DNA from: Methanobacteriaceae archaeon
Lineage (GTDB): Archaea; Methanobacteriota; Methanobacteria; Methanobacteriales; Methanobacteriaceae
DNA: 34,507 nucleotides
NCBI GenBank assembly: GCA_020854915.1
Contig: JAHKLT010000001.1
Location: forward strand, 1 to 34,507
Direction of reading: 5' to 3'
Shown here: piece by piece, positions 25,342 to 34,507 of the stretch
Position numbering within the stretch: position 1 is the first letter of the stretch
Layout of the letters: the number at the start of each line of letters is the position of its first letter
Notes under the pieces: generated by a model
The model's database searches: none
Seen by the model: the letters and a program-made list of their open reading frames with translations, nothing else
Told to the model about the DNA's origin: nothing
Program-made: the position numbers and the translations under genes

Positions 25342-27951
25342 TTAAACCTTCTTTTTTAAATTCATAAATAATTCATTAGCATCTTCATTATAAGAATCAA
25401 TAGATAATGCTTTTTTAACAAAATTCATAGACCCATTAATATCTCCTTGATTATCTAAAATCTTAGCAAGTAGTACCCATGCATTAGTATATTTTTTATT
25501 TAAGTCAATTATTTCAACTAAAATATCTTTAGCATTTAAATAATCCTTCTTATAAAAAAGTTCCAATGATTCATTATACATTGAATCAGGATTTTTAATA
25601 TCACTACTACTTGAAATTTGAGACTTTTTTATTTTAATATCTTTTTTATCATGTTTTTTAGGTTTTTTAGCTATTTCCTGACACATATAATTTAATATAT
25701 CTCTAGTAACTTTTTTATGAAGTGGTTTATTATCATTACCACATTTAGGTGAATAGATACATGAAGGACAACCATCCCGACATTTACATTCATCTAAAAG
25801 ATCTTTTGTAGATTTTAATATATCTGAAAATACATCAATAGCTTTTTCACTAATTCCAATACCATCTTCATATGCATCATAAATAAAAATTGTAGCTTCT
25901 TGTGTATCTTCATGGTAATTAATAGATAATCCACCTATATCAAACCGATCACACATTACATGTAAAGGAAATAATCCAATAATTGCATGTTCAACACCAT
26001 GTAAACCACCAGCAAAAACATCATCCCCTTCATATTTTTCTTCTAGCTCTTTTTTAAAATCTTCTGGAATTGTAAACCATACACCTTTTGTTTCAAACTT
26101 TAAAGGAGGTAGATTTAGAAAATATGTTCCTAATGTTTTTGAAAAATGTATTTTTTTATATTTATGATAATCTTCTGAGACTTCTAAAGATCCAAAATTA
26201 ATTGAAAAATTGTTTATTTTCCTTTTATCTATTTTCTTTTTTATTTTAATATCAACATCTTTTAAAACCGTTGTATGATAATCAACAACTTGTTTAGAAA
26301 CATTTACAAATCCTTTAGATAAATTTACATTATTTACTATGAAAGTTTCACCTTTATTTATTAAAACTGCCCCCTCATGGGCTTCACGATATACTTGAGA
26401 TCTTTCCATAGTCTCAAGAAGATGATTATCATTCATAATCTTAAAGTAATCAGTTGATAACTGATCTAGGGAATGATGAAATGAAGGATTATCATCGAAA
26501 GGATAAATATATTGATTTTTAAGATTTTTATTTAAATCTTTTGATTTAAACAATTCTTCTAAAATAGCTTCACTACAATTAAAATATATACTTGCATCTT
26601 CTTTTGTTAAAGGTAATTCTTGACATGCACATAAAATATGAGCTTTTTTTAAAAACTTATTGTTTGTATCAATAATTGCATTTTCATGAGGTTTATCAAA
26701 AAAGAAATCAGGATTATTCATAAAATATTGATCCAATTGGTTTTCAAAAGCTATTAATATAACTAAAGATTTTTGCATTCCTCTGCCTGCACGACCTCCT
26801 TGTTGCCATGTAGAAATCATAGTACCAGGATATCCTGAAATAATAACAGCATCTAAAGAACCTATATTAATTCCAAGTTCTAAAGCATTAGTACAAGTAA
26901 CCCCTAATAAGTTCCTACTTTTTAAACCATCTTCAATTTCACGCCTCTCATTTGCAAGATAACCAGCCCTATAAGCAGTAATTCTATCAGTTAATTTATT
27001 TTTAGTTTGTTTCATATCTCTTTTTGCAAGCATAGTTATTAGTTCTGCAATTTTTCGAGAAACAGTAAAACATAAAGTTTGAATATCTTTTAAAATCAAA
27101 TACATAAATATATTCTCAGTTACCTGATGAATTGATGGAGAATTATCACCACGACCTTTATTCCTTTTATTATTTTTAAAAGGATTATATAAAATAAAGT
27201 CTTTTTCACCACTTGGAGATGTATCTTTATCTACTAAAGTAAATTCTTCACCAGTTAATTTAATTGCAAGTTCCAATGGATTAGCTAAAGTAGCTAATGA
27301 TAAAATAAATTGAGGATTTGATCCATAAAAATTAGCTATTCTTTTAAGACGTTTAATTAAAAAACTTACATTTGAGCCAAAAATTCCTTTATAGTAATGA
27401 GATTCATCAATAACAATATACTTTAAATTACTGTAAAACCTTTTCCACTGATGATGCCAAGCTAAAATATGATGAAGTTGATAAGGATTTGTTAAAATAA
27501 TTCTTGAATTTTGACGAATATCATATCTTCTTGATTTATCAGTATCACCATCATAAGTTTCAGGATTAATATCTAATCCTAATTCTTCTTCTAAATTTTT
27601 TAAAATATCTAATTGATCATATGATAAAGCTTTTGCAGGATAAATATAAAGTGCAGTATTCAAGTCAGATTCTATTAATGAATCAAGAATTGGTAAATTA
27701 AATGCTAATGTTTTTCCAGAAGCTGTAGGAGTAGTTAAAATTACATTTTCACCATTTTTCACATGTTCATATGTTTCAGCCTGATGAGAATAAAGTTTAA
27801 TTTCTTTTTTATTAAGGTAATCTTTTAAAACTTTATTTATATTAGTAATTTTCTTATATTTACCTTTTTTTGGAGGAATAGTCTTAATATAAGCTATTTT
27901 ATCCTTAAATCTCACATCATTTTTAAATTTATCTATATTATTATCTACCAT
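25342..27951 (-). CDS. MrfA/Hrq1-like DEAD/DEAH helicase with DUF1998 and C-terminal TPR
   Basis: About 869 residues. The N-terminal helicase has Walker A TPTASGKT (about 74-81), the DEAH-box DESHYYKG, the motif III-like SLATLANP and motif VI QGGRAGRG. A DUF1998-type region follows with four cysteines in CKCRDGCPSCIYSPKC, the zinc cluster of MrfA. After a Lys-rich linker the last about 75 residues form TPR-like helices (NESLELFYKKDYLNAKDILV, then NAWVLLAKILDNQGD), an unusual addition. MrfA unwinds DNA 3' to 5' in crosslink repair. The start ATG 27951 is chosen over a TTG at 27960. No clear ribosome site is seen. Confidence 0.88.
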   Translation of the reverse strand: MVDNNIDKFKNDVRFKDKIAYIKTIPPKKGKYKKITNINKVLKDYLNKKEIKLYSHQAETYEHVKNGENVILTTPTASGKTLAFNLPILDSLIESDLNTALYIYPAKALSYDQLDILKNLEEELGLDINPETYDGDTDKSRRYDIRQNSRIILTNPYQLHHILAWHHQWKRFYSNLKYIVIDESHYYKGIFGSNVSFLIKRLKRIANFYGSNPQFILSLATLANPLELAIKLTGEEFTLVDKDTSPSGEKDFILYNPFKNNKRNKGRGDNSPSIHQVTENIFMYLILKDIQTLCFTVSRKIAELITMLAKRDMKQTKNKLTDRITAYRAGYLANERREIEDGLKSRNLLGVTCTNALELGINIGSLDAVIISGYPGTMISTWQQGGRAGRGMQKSLVILIAFENQLDQYFMNNPDFFFDKPHENAIIDTNNKFLKKAHILCACQELPLTKEDASIYFNCSEAILEELFKSKDLNKNLKNQYIYPFDDNPSFHHSLDQLSTDYFKIMNDNHLLETMERSQVYREAHEGAVLINKGETFIVNNVNLSKGFVNVSKQVVDYHTTVLKDVDIKIKKKIDKRKINNFSINFGSLEVSEDYHKYKKIHFSKTLGTYFLNLPPLKFETKGVWFTIPEDFKKELEEKYEGDDVFAGGLHGVEHAIIGLFPLHVMCDRFDIGGLSINYHEDTQEATIFIYDAYEDGIGISEKAIDVFSDILKSTKDLLDECKCRDGCPSCIYSPKCGNDNKPLHKKVTRDILNYMCQEIAKKPKKHDKKDIKIKKSQISSSSDIKNPDSMYNESLELFYKKDYLNAKDILVEIIDLNKKYTNAWVLLAKILDNQGDINGSMNFVKKALSIDSYNEDANELFMNLKKKV

Positions 27952-28028
27952 ATATATCAAAAAATCTTAAAATAAGCTTAAAAAGAATTATATTAATATA
28001 CATTTTTTATAAACTTAGTAATATACTT

Positions 28029-28154
28029 TTATTTTTTATATTTAGTATATGCTACAATTAAAATTAATATTAAAAATATAATAGCTAATGCATATACTAA
28101 ACACTTATTTCTACAACATATACATCTTTTTATTAAAAATAATCCATAATTCAA
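28029..28154 (-). CDS. Candidate 41-residue membrane peptide with a cysteine knuckle
   Basis: From TTG 28154 the minus strand is open for 41 codons to TAA 28031-28029. The product begins MNYGLFLIKRCICCRNKC and then forms one hydrophobic helix ending YTKYKK. The four cysteines (C-x-C-C-x3-C) before a membrane helix look non-random, but the ribosome site is weak (no clear SD) and the sequence is AT-rich, so it may be a chance frame. It lies in the gap between the DUF2142 gene and the helicase gene, on the same strand. Confidence 0.35.
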   Translation of the reverse strand: MNYGLFLIKRCICCRNKCLVYALAIIFLILILIVAYTKYKK

Positions 28155-28179
28155 CTTTTTATCTAAACTTTAAGCTTTT

Positions 28180-29706
28180 TTAATAGTATTTAATAGCTGT
28201 AGCTAAAACACCTGATCCTAAAAAAGCAAATGTTATTATGATTATTATTAAATCAATTTTTTTATCTCTACTTACATTGTTATTGATTCCAAATACAAAT
28301 GGTAATAGTGATAATAATGGAATAAAGTATCTAGCTTGTATTCCTGAAATTGAACTTGATCCAACAGGAGACCAGGTTATGTATTGTGATAAGAAAATTC
28401 CATAAAAGCTTATTAAAACAATGCAAAATGAAAAAACTCTTAGTTTATTACTAATTTTATTTTTATAAGGATATAAAAAGCAAATAGCTCCAAAAAACAT
28501 GGTATAAATACCATTTATTAATCCAGAATCATAAGCATTTTCTGCATAAGAGAAGACAAATAAGTCTTGTATATATGGTAAATAATGTGTAACATTAAAC
28601 AAAAGCAAGATAGTTTCACGAGGATGTGATATCATATTGTTTATTTGAGCTGTGGAACTTACATTATTTGCAATAATATAATCTATCCTATAAGAATTAT
28701 TTATAGCTGGAACAGCAATATGATTACTCCATATTAATCCTATAACACCTACTAAAACAATACTTATTAAACCATAATAATATTTATTAAATTCAAATTT
28801 GTCATTTGGAACTATCAATATTAAAAATATAAAAGCTAAGTAAGGTAGTTTACATAAACCCAATATCAAGCATAAAAAAGAAAAAATAGCTAGTTCTCTC
28901 TTAGTTAAGCTATTTGTTTTAGATTTAATCATATAAAAAAAGTAAGCTATTATAAGAAGTGCTAATCCATTAATCATACTATCAATACTCATTGAAGCAC
29001 CTTGATAAACTGCTAAAGGTAGACATGCTACTGCAATAAAAGGAATTTTTAAAATAGGTGTTTTTTTAACTGCAATAGATATAAGTGCAGAATATAATAC
29101 TAAATTAAAAAGCCTTCCAAGCCATAAAAGCCAAATTTGATTTAAATCAAATATTTTAGCAAAAAATATTCCAATAGCTTGAGCTAAATAACCAAAAAAT
29201 GGGTTTTGCTGAAAAGCCGAATGGAAAAAAACAGAACTATGATTAATTACTTGATTATCACTATTAGATTCAAAAACAGTTGATCCTCTATCATCAAATA
29301 ATACTAAAAAACTTTGAATTGTTTTAAAACCTTGTCCTGGAAAATGATTTGGGAAAAGTTCACCTTGAGATACTAATTCAGCTCTAATAAAATGTTCCCC
29401 TTCATCAGGAACATCAAAAATAGGTGTTATAAAAACTAAAAAAATACCAAAACATAAAACAGCTATAAATGCAACTTTATGTAGTTCTTTAATATGTTTT
29501 GTATAATAATTAATTAAAAATAAGCCTAAAAATAGAACTAATAAAAAAATAATAATTTCAAATCTTGGATTTGAAAAATTCTTAGAAGATACCATGGTTA
29601 TTGAAATAATAAATAAGAATATTGAAAAGAAAAGCAAATATTTCTTGTTTTTAATTGTTTCATTATAATATGAAATTAAAGTTTTTTTTAAAATTATTTC
29701 ATTCAT
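28180..29706 (-). CDS. DUF2142 family polytopic membrane protein
   Basis: A 508-residue protein with about 11-13 hydrophobic helices. The family signature ITPIFDVPDEGEHFIRA sits near residue 110-126, in the first large outer loop, with the acidic DVPDE core that recalls GT-C type glycosyltransferases. A lipid-sugar-dependent transferase acting in cell-surface glycan synthesis is possible, but the activity has not been shown. An AAGGTT ribosome site precedes ATG 29706. It is transcribed divergently from the UvrD-like helicase gene. Confidence 0.82.
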   Translation of the reverse strand: MNEIILKKTLISYYNETIKNKKYLLFFSIFLFIISITMVSSKNFSNPRFEIIIFLLVLFLGLFLINYYTKHIKELHKVAFIAVLCFGIFLVFITPIFDVPDEGEHFIRAELVSQGELFPNHFPGQGFKTIQSFLVLFDDRGSTVFESNSDNQVINHSSVFFHSAFQQNPFFGYLAQAIGIFFAKIFDLNQIWLLWLGRLFNLVLYSALISIAVKKTPILKIPFIAVACLPLAVYQGASMSIDSMINGLALLIIAYFFYMIKSKTNSLTKRELAIFSFLCLILGLCKLPYLAFIFLILIVPNDKFEFNKYYYGLISIVLVGVIGLIWSNHIAVPAINNSYRIDYIIANNVSSTAQINNMISHPRETILLLFNVTHYLPYIQDLFVFSYAENAYDSGLINGIYTMFFGAICFLYPYKNKISNKLRVFSFCIVLISFYGIFLSQYITWSPVGSSSISGIQARYFIPLLSLLPFVFGINNNVSRDKKIDLIIIIITFAFLGSGVLATAIKYY

Positions 29707-29915
29707 AACAATAGAACCTTCAATTATAAATTATTTCTATACATAAATATGTATTAATAATATATTAATTTGTTTTTTAAAAATTTATAAAAATACTTCT
29801 TAAATTTTATATTAGGATAATAATTCTTATTATTAATTAAATGCTCTTAACCTAAAAACTTATATTCAATATTAATTTAAATTAATATATTAACTAGTAA
29901 TAGCTGTGAAGAAAA

Positions 29916-32324
29916 ATGATAAGCAATGAAGAATTTAAAAATATTATAGTGAATATTCTTAATAGAGATATTTCAACTAATGAAGATCAAAAAGAAGCTA
30001 TTTTTTCTAGTACTGATGATTCATTATTCATTGTAGCAGGACCTGGTTCTGGAAAAACAACAGTTATGGTTTTAAAAATTTTGAAATTTATTTTTGTAGA
30101 TGATATTGAACCAACAGAAATATTATCAACTACTTTTACAAGAAAAGCAGCTGAAGAATTATATTCTAGAGTTTTAAGTTGGGGAGATGAAATTAAAAAG
30201 TTTTTACTTGAAAATAATAGTGACTTTGAAAAAATAGTAAAGATTAATAAAATAGATTTTAATCAAATTAACATTGGAACAATTGATGGTGTAGCAGAAG
30301 AATTACTAAGAGTTCATAGAGATCCAGGAACTAATTTACCAGTTGTTATTGAAACATTTGTTGCAAACTCAGCAATGATTCACTCAGGATTATTCAAAAA
30401 TAATAGATATCAAAAACAAGAACTTCAAGAATATCTTGGTCATTATAAAGGAATTAAAAAGATTTCAAATCCTGCTAAGATGAGTGAAGCAATTTTAGAG
30501 TTAAAAAATAGAATCTATTTTGATCAAATAGATTTCAATAAATTATATGAAAATACAATTTCTATTGGTGAAAAAATAGCTTTAGATGCTATTAAAGATT
30601 ATATTGAAGATTTAAATAATAGAAATATAATTGATTTTCCAATGCTTGAGGCAGAATTTTTAAAAAGACTTAAAAATAATAAACTAGATTTATTTTTAAA
30701 TAATATTAAAATATTATTAGTTGATGAATATCAAGATACTAATTTAATTCAAGAAAATATCTACTTTACAATAGCTAAATCTGCATTAAAAAACAAGGGT
30801 TCAATAACTGTTGTAGGTGATGATGATCAATCATTATACAGATTTAGAGGAGCTACAGTTGATTTATTTACTAATTTTAAAGAAAGATCTAAAAAAGCAT
30901 TAAATGTTGATATTAAAGAAATAAATCTAAAAACGAATTATAGGTCAACAGAAAATATTATAAAACATTGTAACCATTTTGTAGAATTAGATAAAAAATA
31001 CCAAAGTGCAAGAGTTAAAGAAAAACCAAAAATTAATGCTTTTAATATGGAAGGTAAAAAGATTCCTGTTTTAGGAATGTTTAGACATAATACTGAAATG
31101 CTTTCAAAAGATTTATCACGATTAATAAAAAACTTAGTTAATAAAAAAGAAATTAGTTTAAAAGTTAAAAAAGTTATTAATTCTCAAAAAAACTTAAGTG
31201 ATTCTAATCTATTAGAAAGTAGAAAAAAAGACTTAGGAAAATCTAAAGAAAATATTACATTAAGATTAGATGAAACTCATGGTTCTCCATCAGACATAGC
31301 TGTATTAACCTTTTCACCAAAAGAAATAAATAAAGGCAAATACTCAATTACACATTTTCTAAGAAAAGAACTTGAAACAGATAAAAATCCCATTAGTGTA
31401 TTTAATCCAAGAGGTCAAGTTTTACAAGAAATCAATTATGTTAGTGTTTTTTGTGGATTAATGTTAGAATGTATTGACCCAGAAAGTAATTATCAAAAAG
31501 AAATCAAAAAAATTCCAGGAATTGCAAAGAAAAATATGAGAAAATGGAGAGAAGCTGCAAGAGAATTTATTTCTAAATCTCCAGAACCACATAAACCTGT
31601 AAGTTTAGAAGAATTTGTTAAACATTGGCAAATTCGCCAACCTATAGGTTATGAAAAGTGGCCAGAAACTGCAAGTTTAATGGAACTTGCATATAAATTA
31701 ATTACTTGGATTGAAGTATTACAAGATGATGTTGAAGGAATAGTATATCTTGAAGCTATTACTAAAACAATAACACAAACTGGATTTTTTAATAAATATT
31801 CTGCTAATATTCATTTTGATGAAGATGAAAAAAACTCTATTGAAGAAGCATTATGGAATATTTTCATTCCAATAGCTATGGGTGGTGTTGAAATCGATGA
31901 AAATCTTCTTGAAACACTACCACAAGATAGAATAAATATTATGTCAATCCATCAATCAAAAGGATTAGAATTTCCTCTTGTTATTGTTGATGTAGGTTCA
32001 AAGTTCAAAAATAATGATTCAAAAAGTAAATATCAAAGGTTTCCTAAATCTAAAAAAGATAGTGAAACATTAGAAGATAGAATTAGAAATTTCAGTTCAA
32101 TTGGAAAATCTGAAAGAGATAATGAAGATAAAGCATTTGATGATTTAACAAGATTATATTTTGTTGCCTTCTCAAGAGCTGAAGATGTTCTTTTATTGAT
32201 AGGTTTAAATCCAGCTATTGAGGGATATATGATAAAAGATAAACATAAATCTATCCCAAATGTAGCTCTTGGATGGAGTAGAGATGAAGAATTCATTGGA
32301 TTTGATGAAATATATATGATTTAG
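29916..32324 (+). CDS. UvrD/AddA-like superfamily 1 DNA helicase
   Basis: An 802-residue SF1A helicase. The Q motif region NEDQKEAIFS, Walker A AGPGSGKTT (residues 41-49), the DEYQDTN box (about 270-276), GDDDQSLYRFRGA, the NYRSTENI motif IV, HQSKGLEFPLVIV (about 680) and LYFVAFSRAEDVLLL (about 750) are all present, so it is an active 3' to 5' translocase. A roughly 100-residue Lys/Ser-rich stretch lies between motifs IV and V. The nuclease gene follows 8 bases later, so they likely act as a helicase-nuclease pair similar to AddAB. The ribosome site is poor (GTGAAGAAA). Confidence 0.92.
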   Translation: MISNEEFKNIIVNILNRDISTNEDQKEAIFSSTDDSLFIVAGPGSGKTTVMVLKILKFIFVDDIEPTEILSTTFTRKAAEELYSRVLSWGDEIKKFLLENNSDFEKIVKINKIDFNQINIGTIDGVAEELLRVHRDPGTNLPVVIETFVANSAMIHSGLFKNNRYQKQELQEYLGHYKGIKKISNPAKMSEAILELKNRIYFDQIDFNKLYENTISIGEKIALDAIKDYIEDLNNRNIIDFPMLEAEFLKRLKNNKLDLFLNNIKILLVDEYQDTNLIQENIYFTIAKSALKNKGSITVVGDDDQSLYRFRGATVDLFTNFKERSKKALNVDIKEINLKTNYRSTENIIKHCNHFVELDKKYQSARVKEKPKINAFNMEGKKIPVLGMFRHNTEMLSKDLSRLIKNLVNKKEISLKVKKVINSQKNLSDSNLLESRKKDLGKSKENITLRLDETHGSPSDIAVLTFSPKEINKGKYSITHFLRKELETDKNPISVFNPRGQVLQEINYVSVFCGLMLECIDPESNYQKEIKKIPGIAKKNMRKWREAAREFISKSPEPHKPVSLEEFVKHWQIRQPIGYEKWPETASLMELAYKLITWIEVLQDDVEGIVYLEAITKTITQTGFFNKYSANIHFDEDEKNSIEEALWNIFIPIAMGGVEIDENLLETLPQDRINIMSIHQSKGLEFPLVIVDVGSKFKNNDSKSKYQRFPKSKKDSETLEDRIRNFSSIGKSERDNEDKAFDDLTRLYFVAFSRAEDVLLLIGLNPAIEGYMIKDKHKSIPNVALGWSRDEEFIGFDEIYMI

Positions 32325-32332
32325 GTGTTATT

Positions 32333-33514
32333 ATGAAGTTATCAGCAAGATCAAAAGCTTATATGATTCCAGAATATAGTTTAACAGGAGATTTACTCTC
32401 TTTTTTAACATGTAACTTACAATACAGATATCAAAATAAAGGAACACTTCCTCCATCAATGCCTATACAGCTATGGTTTGGAGAATTCATTCATGGAATT
32501 ATGGAAGAATCATATATTAAATGGAAAAATGGAAAAACAGAATTTCCATGGGATTGGAAAACTCAAATAAGACCAATTGAAGATATGATTGATTTACGTC
32601 TCCAAGTAAGAGGATTATATCCCCCACCAAAACAATTTTATTCTACAGTAAATGAAGAAAATGTTGAACTTACAGATGATCATGAATTAATAGCTAGTGC
32701 AAGAGCTATAGCATCAATAAATATATGGGGTCCTTATTTATTCCCTTTAATAGATTCTGCAGAAGTATTAATTAAAGGTATACGTGACATGCCAGATTAT
32801 GATGAAAGTAAAAGTAGATCTAATTACTATGGAATTAATGGAGTTATAGATGTTTTAAGTTCAATTAATATTCAAGAAACACAAGAAAAATCTAAATCAG
32901 ATAATGAAATAATAAATTACTTAAAAGAAAATAAAAAATTCCAAGAAACAATATTTAATTTAGATGATGAAGAATATGAGATAATAATAGATTATAAAGG
33001 TATGAAAAGACCAGGATTAGATAGTCCTAACTGGTTACATCACCAATGGCAGATTTTAACTTATTCTTGGCTTAGATCAAAACAAGAAGATTCTAAAAAA
33101 ATTATTGCAGGAATCATATTCTATCTAAATGAACTTGTACCTTCAATACCTGATTTAAAAGCTATTCAAAAAGATATATTTAAAAATAATACAGATGTTC
33201 TCCCAGAAGATAAAGATTTAATAGCTATTGAAGAATGGGATGAAAGTAAAAAAGTTCCAGAACTATCTGATAAATTTAAAATGAATAGATCAATTCGTAT
33301 TATTAATATTGATGAAAATAAAATTAAAACTTCCCTAAAAGAGTTTGATGATGTTGTTAAAAATATTGAAAAATCTTTAATTAGAGAAACTGATGGTTGT
33401 AAAATCAAAGAAGCGTGGAAAGCAGATGCTGAGGAGAGAACATGTCTTGCATGTGATTTTAAAACCTTTTGTAATAATAAACATAATCAAAGTAAAGAAT
33501 TTAGAATACCTTGA
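32333..33514 (+). CDS. RecB/AddB-like PD-(D/E)XK nuclease with Fe-S cysteines
   Basis: A 393-residue protein. Cys27 lies in FLTCNLQYRYQ, a conserved His in FGEFIHGIMEES (H54), the catalytic IIDYKGMK motif near residues 218-225, and three C-terminal cysteines in TCLACDFKTFC (C371, C374, C380). Cys27 and the last three form the Fe-S cluster pattern of AddB, Cas4 and DNA2-type nucleases. It should cut DNA at ends or single strands. AGGTG precedes ATG 32333. It is paired with the SF1 helicase upstream, for which DNA end processing is the most likely joint role; it is not next to CRISPR genes. Confidence 0.88.
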   Translation: MKLSARSKAYMIPEYSLTGDLLSFLTCNLQYRYQNKGTLPPSMPIQLWFGEFIHGIMEESYIKWKNGKTEFPWDWKTQIRPIEDMIDLRLQVRGLYPPPKQFYSTVNEENVELTDDHELIASARAIASINIWGPYLFPLIDSAEVLIKGIRDMPDYDESKSRSNYYGINGVIDVLSSINIQETQEKSKSDNEIINYLKENKKFQETIFNLDDEEYEIIIDYKGMKRPGLDSPNWLHHQWQILTYSWLRSKQEDSKKIIAGIIFYLNELVPSIPDLKAIQKDIFKNNTDVLPEDKDLIAIEEWDESKKVPELSDKFKMNRSIRIINIDENKIKTSLKEFDDVVKNIEKSLIRETDGCKIKEAWKADAEERTCLACDFKTFCNNKHNQSKEFRIP

Positions 33515-33782
33515 GACTATTTTTGTATTTATTTATAAATTAATACAAACCTTTATAAGCTCGAAAATTAAATATTTAAATGTACATAAAATTTTATTAA
33601 AAGATACTTATAATTTACAATTTTATTTTTAAATGATTACAAATTTATTTATTAATTACATTTTTATTATAATAATTTTTTTTAAATTTACTTTAGATTA
33701 AATTTCTTTTTATTTAATATTATTGTGCATATACATTAAGAAAGATTTAATTAAATTTTTCTTAATTTAAGGAAATAAAAAT

Positions 33783-34001
33783 ATGTTCGAAAACGATAAT
33801 TACCAAGAAAATAATTCCTGCCCTATTACTGTAGGAAAAGAATATGATGTTAAAATTGAAGATAAAGGTAGTTCCGGTGATGGAATAGCTAGAATCGAAG
33901 GATTCGTTGTTTTTATTCCAGAAACTGAAGTCGGCCAAGAAGTAACTGTAAAAGTTAATGCAACTCGCCGTAACTTTGGTTTTGCTGATTTAGTAAACTA
34001 A
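33783..34001 (+). CDS. TRAM-domain RNA-binding protein, 72 residues
   Basis: A single TRAM beta-barrel: [20 protein letters not shown], then [18 protein letters not shown], ending FGFADLV. Small TRAM proteins of methanogens bind RNA and act as RNA chaperones, often in cold or stress response. AAGGA lies 8 bases before ATG 33783, and a GCATATACA element near 33727-33735 may be the TATA box. Codon use is richer in GC-ending codons than its neighbours, which fits high expression. A hairpin plus T run follows. Confidence 0.93.
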   Translation: MFENDNYQENNSCPITVGKEYDVKIEDKGSSGDGIARIEGFVVFIPETEVGQEVTVKVNATRRNFGFADLVN

Positions 34002-34023
34002 ATTTTTTAAATTTTAACAAAAA

Positions 34024-34065
34024 TAGCTATAATTAATTTTTTATAGCTAAACATTCTTTTTTTTT
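34024..34065 (+). terminator. Hairpin and T run after the TRAM gene
   Basis: TAGCTATA (34024-34031) pairs with TATAGCTA (34042-34049) and is followed by AACATTC and a run of Ts. It lies about 20 bases after the TRAM stop codon and looks like an intrinsic-type terminator. Confidence 0.6.
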
Positions 34066-34507
34066 AATCTATTCTATAAATTTTATCTATTTTATCAAAA
34101 ATCACTGCTAAATGAAACTATCTAAACTTAATTCAAGTTCATTCATTATATTGAATCTACCATCTAATTTAAGATTGTATCAATTCAAATATCAAAATCT
34201 TTTTATATCAGTTTTATTTTTCTAAATATTAATTTTGATTTTTAATTATCATTAATAATCTATTATACAATATTATCTGGTTTTAAATTATATAGGGTTC
34301 TAGATTTTTATGAAAAAAATAAGAATGTCTGATGGTTGTTTGATGTGTTTTAAGATAGAATTATGTTGATTTTCTAAAAGTACAAATGAATTTCGTCTTA
34401 AAATTCATATATATTTAGTAAAATGAATACACATTAATTTAAAGCATTTTCCATAAAGTCTATTTTCACCTGATTTGGGGGTATGTGAATTTTCTTTATT
34501 ATTAAAA
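34066..34507. other. AT-rich non-coding end of window, possible decayed ORF fragments
   Basis: No intact gene is seen here. On the minus strand 34507-34434 reads LIIKKIHIPPNQVKIDF then MENALN and a stop, and a separate fragment near 34365-34290 reads LENQHNSILKHIKQPSDI. These could be the start of a pseudogene, perhaps a transposase, that continues past the edge, or chance frames. The rest shows no hairpin or repeat. Confidence 0.3.

Noticed and set aside
29916-33514. CRISPR-associated Cas3/Cas4-like module
   Set aside because: The helicase is SF1 UvrD-like, not Cas3, and no other cas gene or repeat array occurs anywhere in the window. The Fe-S nuclease pattern is shared by AddB and DNA2 types.
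33393-33632. Plus-strand frame overlapping the end of the nuclease gene
   Set aside because: It shares bases with the Fe-S cysteine region in another frame and then runs into AT-rich DNA with low-complexity residues.

Overview
The window is chromosomal DNA of a very AT-rich methanogenic archaeon, most likely a Methanobrevibacter-like member of the Methanobacteriales. The evidence is archaeal housekeeping genes (20S proteasome alpha subunit, exosome Rrp4/Rrp41/Rrp42, SBDS, RNase P proteins Pop5 and Rpp30, class I HMG-CoA reductase for isoprenoid lipids), methanogen-restricted families (DUF1890/DUF1894, DUF116), [NiFe]-hydrogenase maturation genes, an NrpR-type nitrogen operator, and archaeal start sites with GGTGAT-type Shine-Dalgarno sequences and several TTG starts.

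Layout. 1-1380 has no intact gene. It holds a 140 bp + 140 bp fold-back repeat, two back-to-back decayed transposase tails and a 10-bp hairpin. 1381-3123 (minus) is a phenylacetate-CoA ligase/ACT-domain pair. 3279-4601 (plus) is a small zinc-ribbon protein, an unknown protein and a DUF116 membrane protein. 4602-7420 (minus) is an unknown protein, sucD and hmgA. 7549-8837 (plus) is aroD and a signal-peptidase-like protein. 8964-10525 (minus) is amt-glnK, controlled by a well-placed GGAA-N6-TTCC operator. 10729-14089 (plus) is a sequon-rich surface protein, an HD phosphohydrolase, ubiX, cbiT and mobA.

14210-21088 (minus) is the proteasome/exosome/RNase P neighbourhood: rpp30, pop5, then metE-like and thyA, then psmA, SBDS, rrp4, rrp41, rrp42. 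The metE-thyA pair appears to interrupt an order that is usually tighter in archaea. Upstream lie a DUF1894/DUF1890/membrane-protein operon, tRNA-Ala(GGC), a DUF354 glycosyltransferase-like gene and hypA-hypB. From 25342 on come an MrfA-like helicase with a C-terminal TPR, a candidate 41-residue membrane peptide, a DUF2142 membrane protein, a UvrD-type helicase paired with an Fe-S RecB-like nuclease, and a TRAM protein. The last 500 bases are AT-rich and non-coding apart from possible decayed fragments.

Three features cut across genes. Perfect or near-perfect short tandem duplications sit at gene junctions or inside a gene (40 bp at ubiX/cbiT, 66 bp at mobA/rrp42, 30 bp inside rpp30). The motif AATAGCT/AGCTATT is strongly over-represented, with seven full AATAGCTATT palindromes. 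Structured inverted repeats occur in the non-coding gaps. No CRISPR array, rRNA, prophage or convincing new defence island was seen; the closest candidate is the helicase-nuclease pair at 29916-33514.
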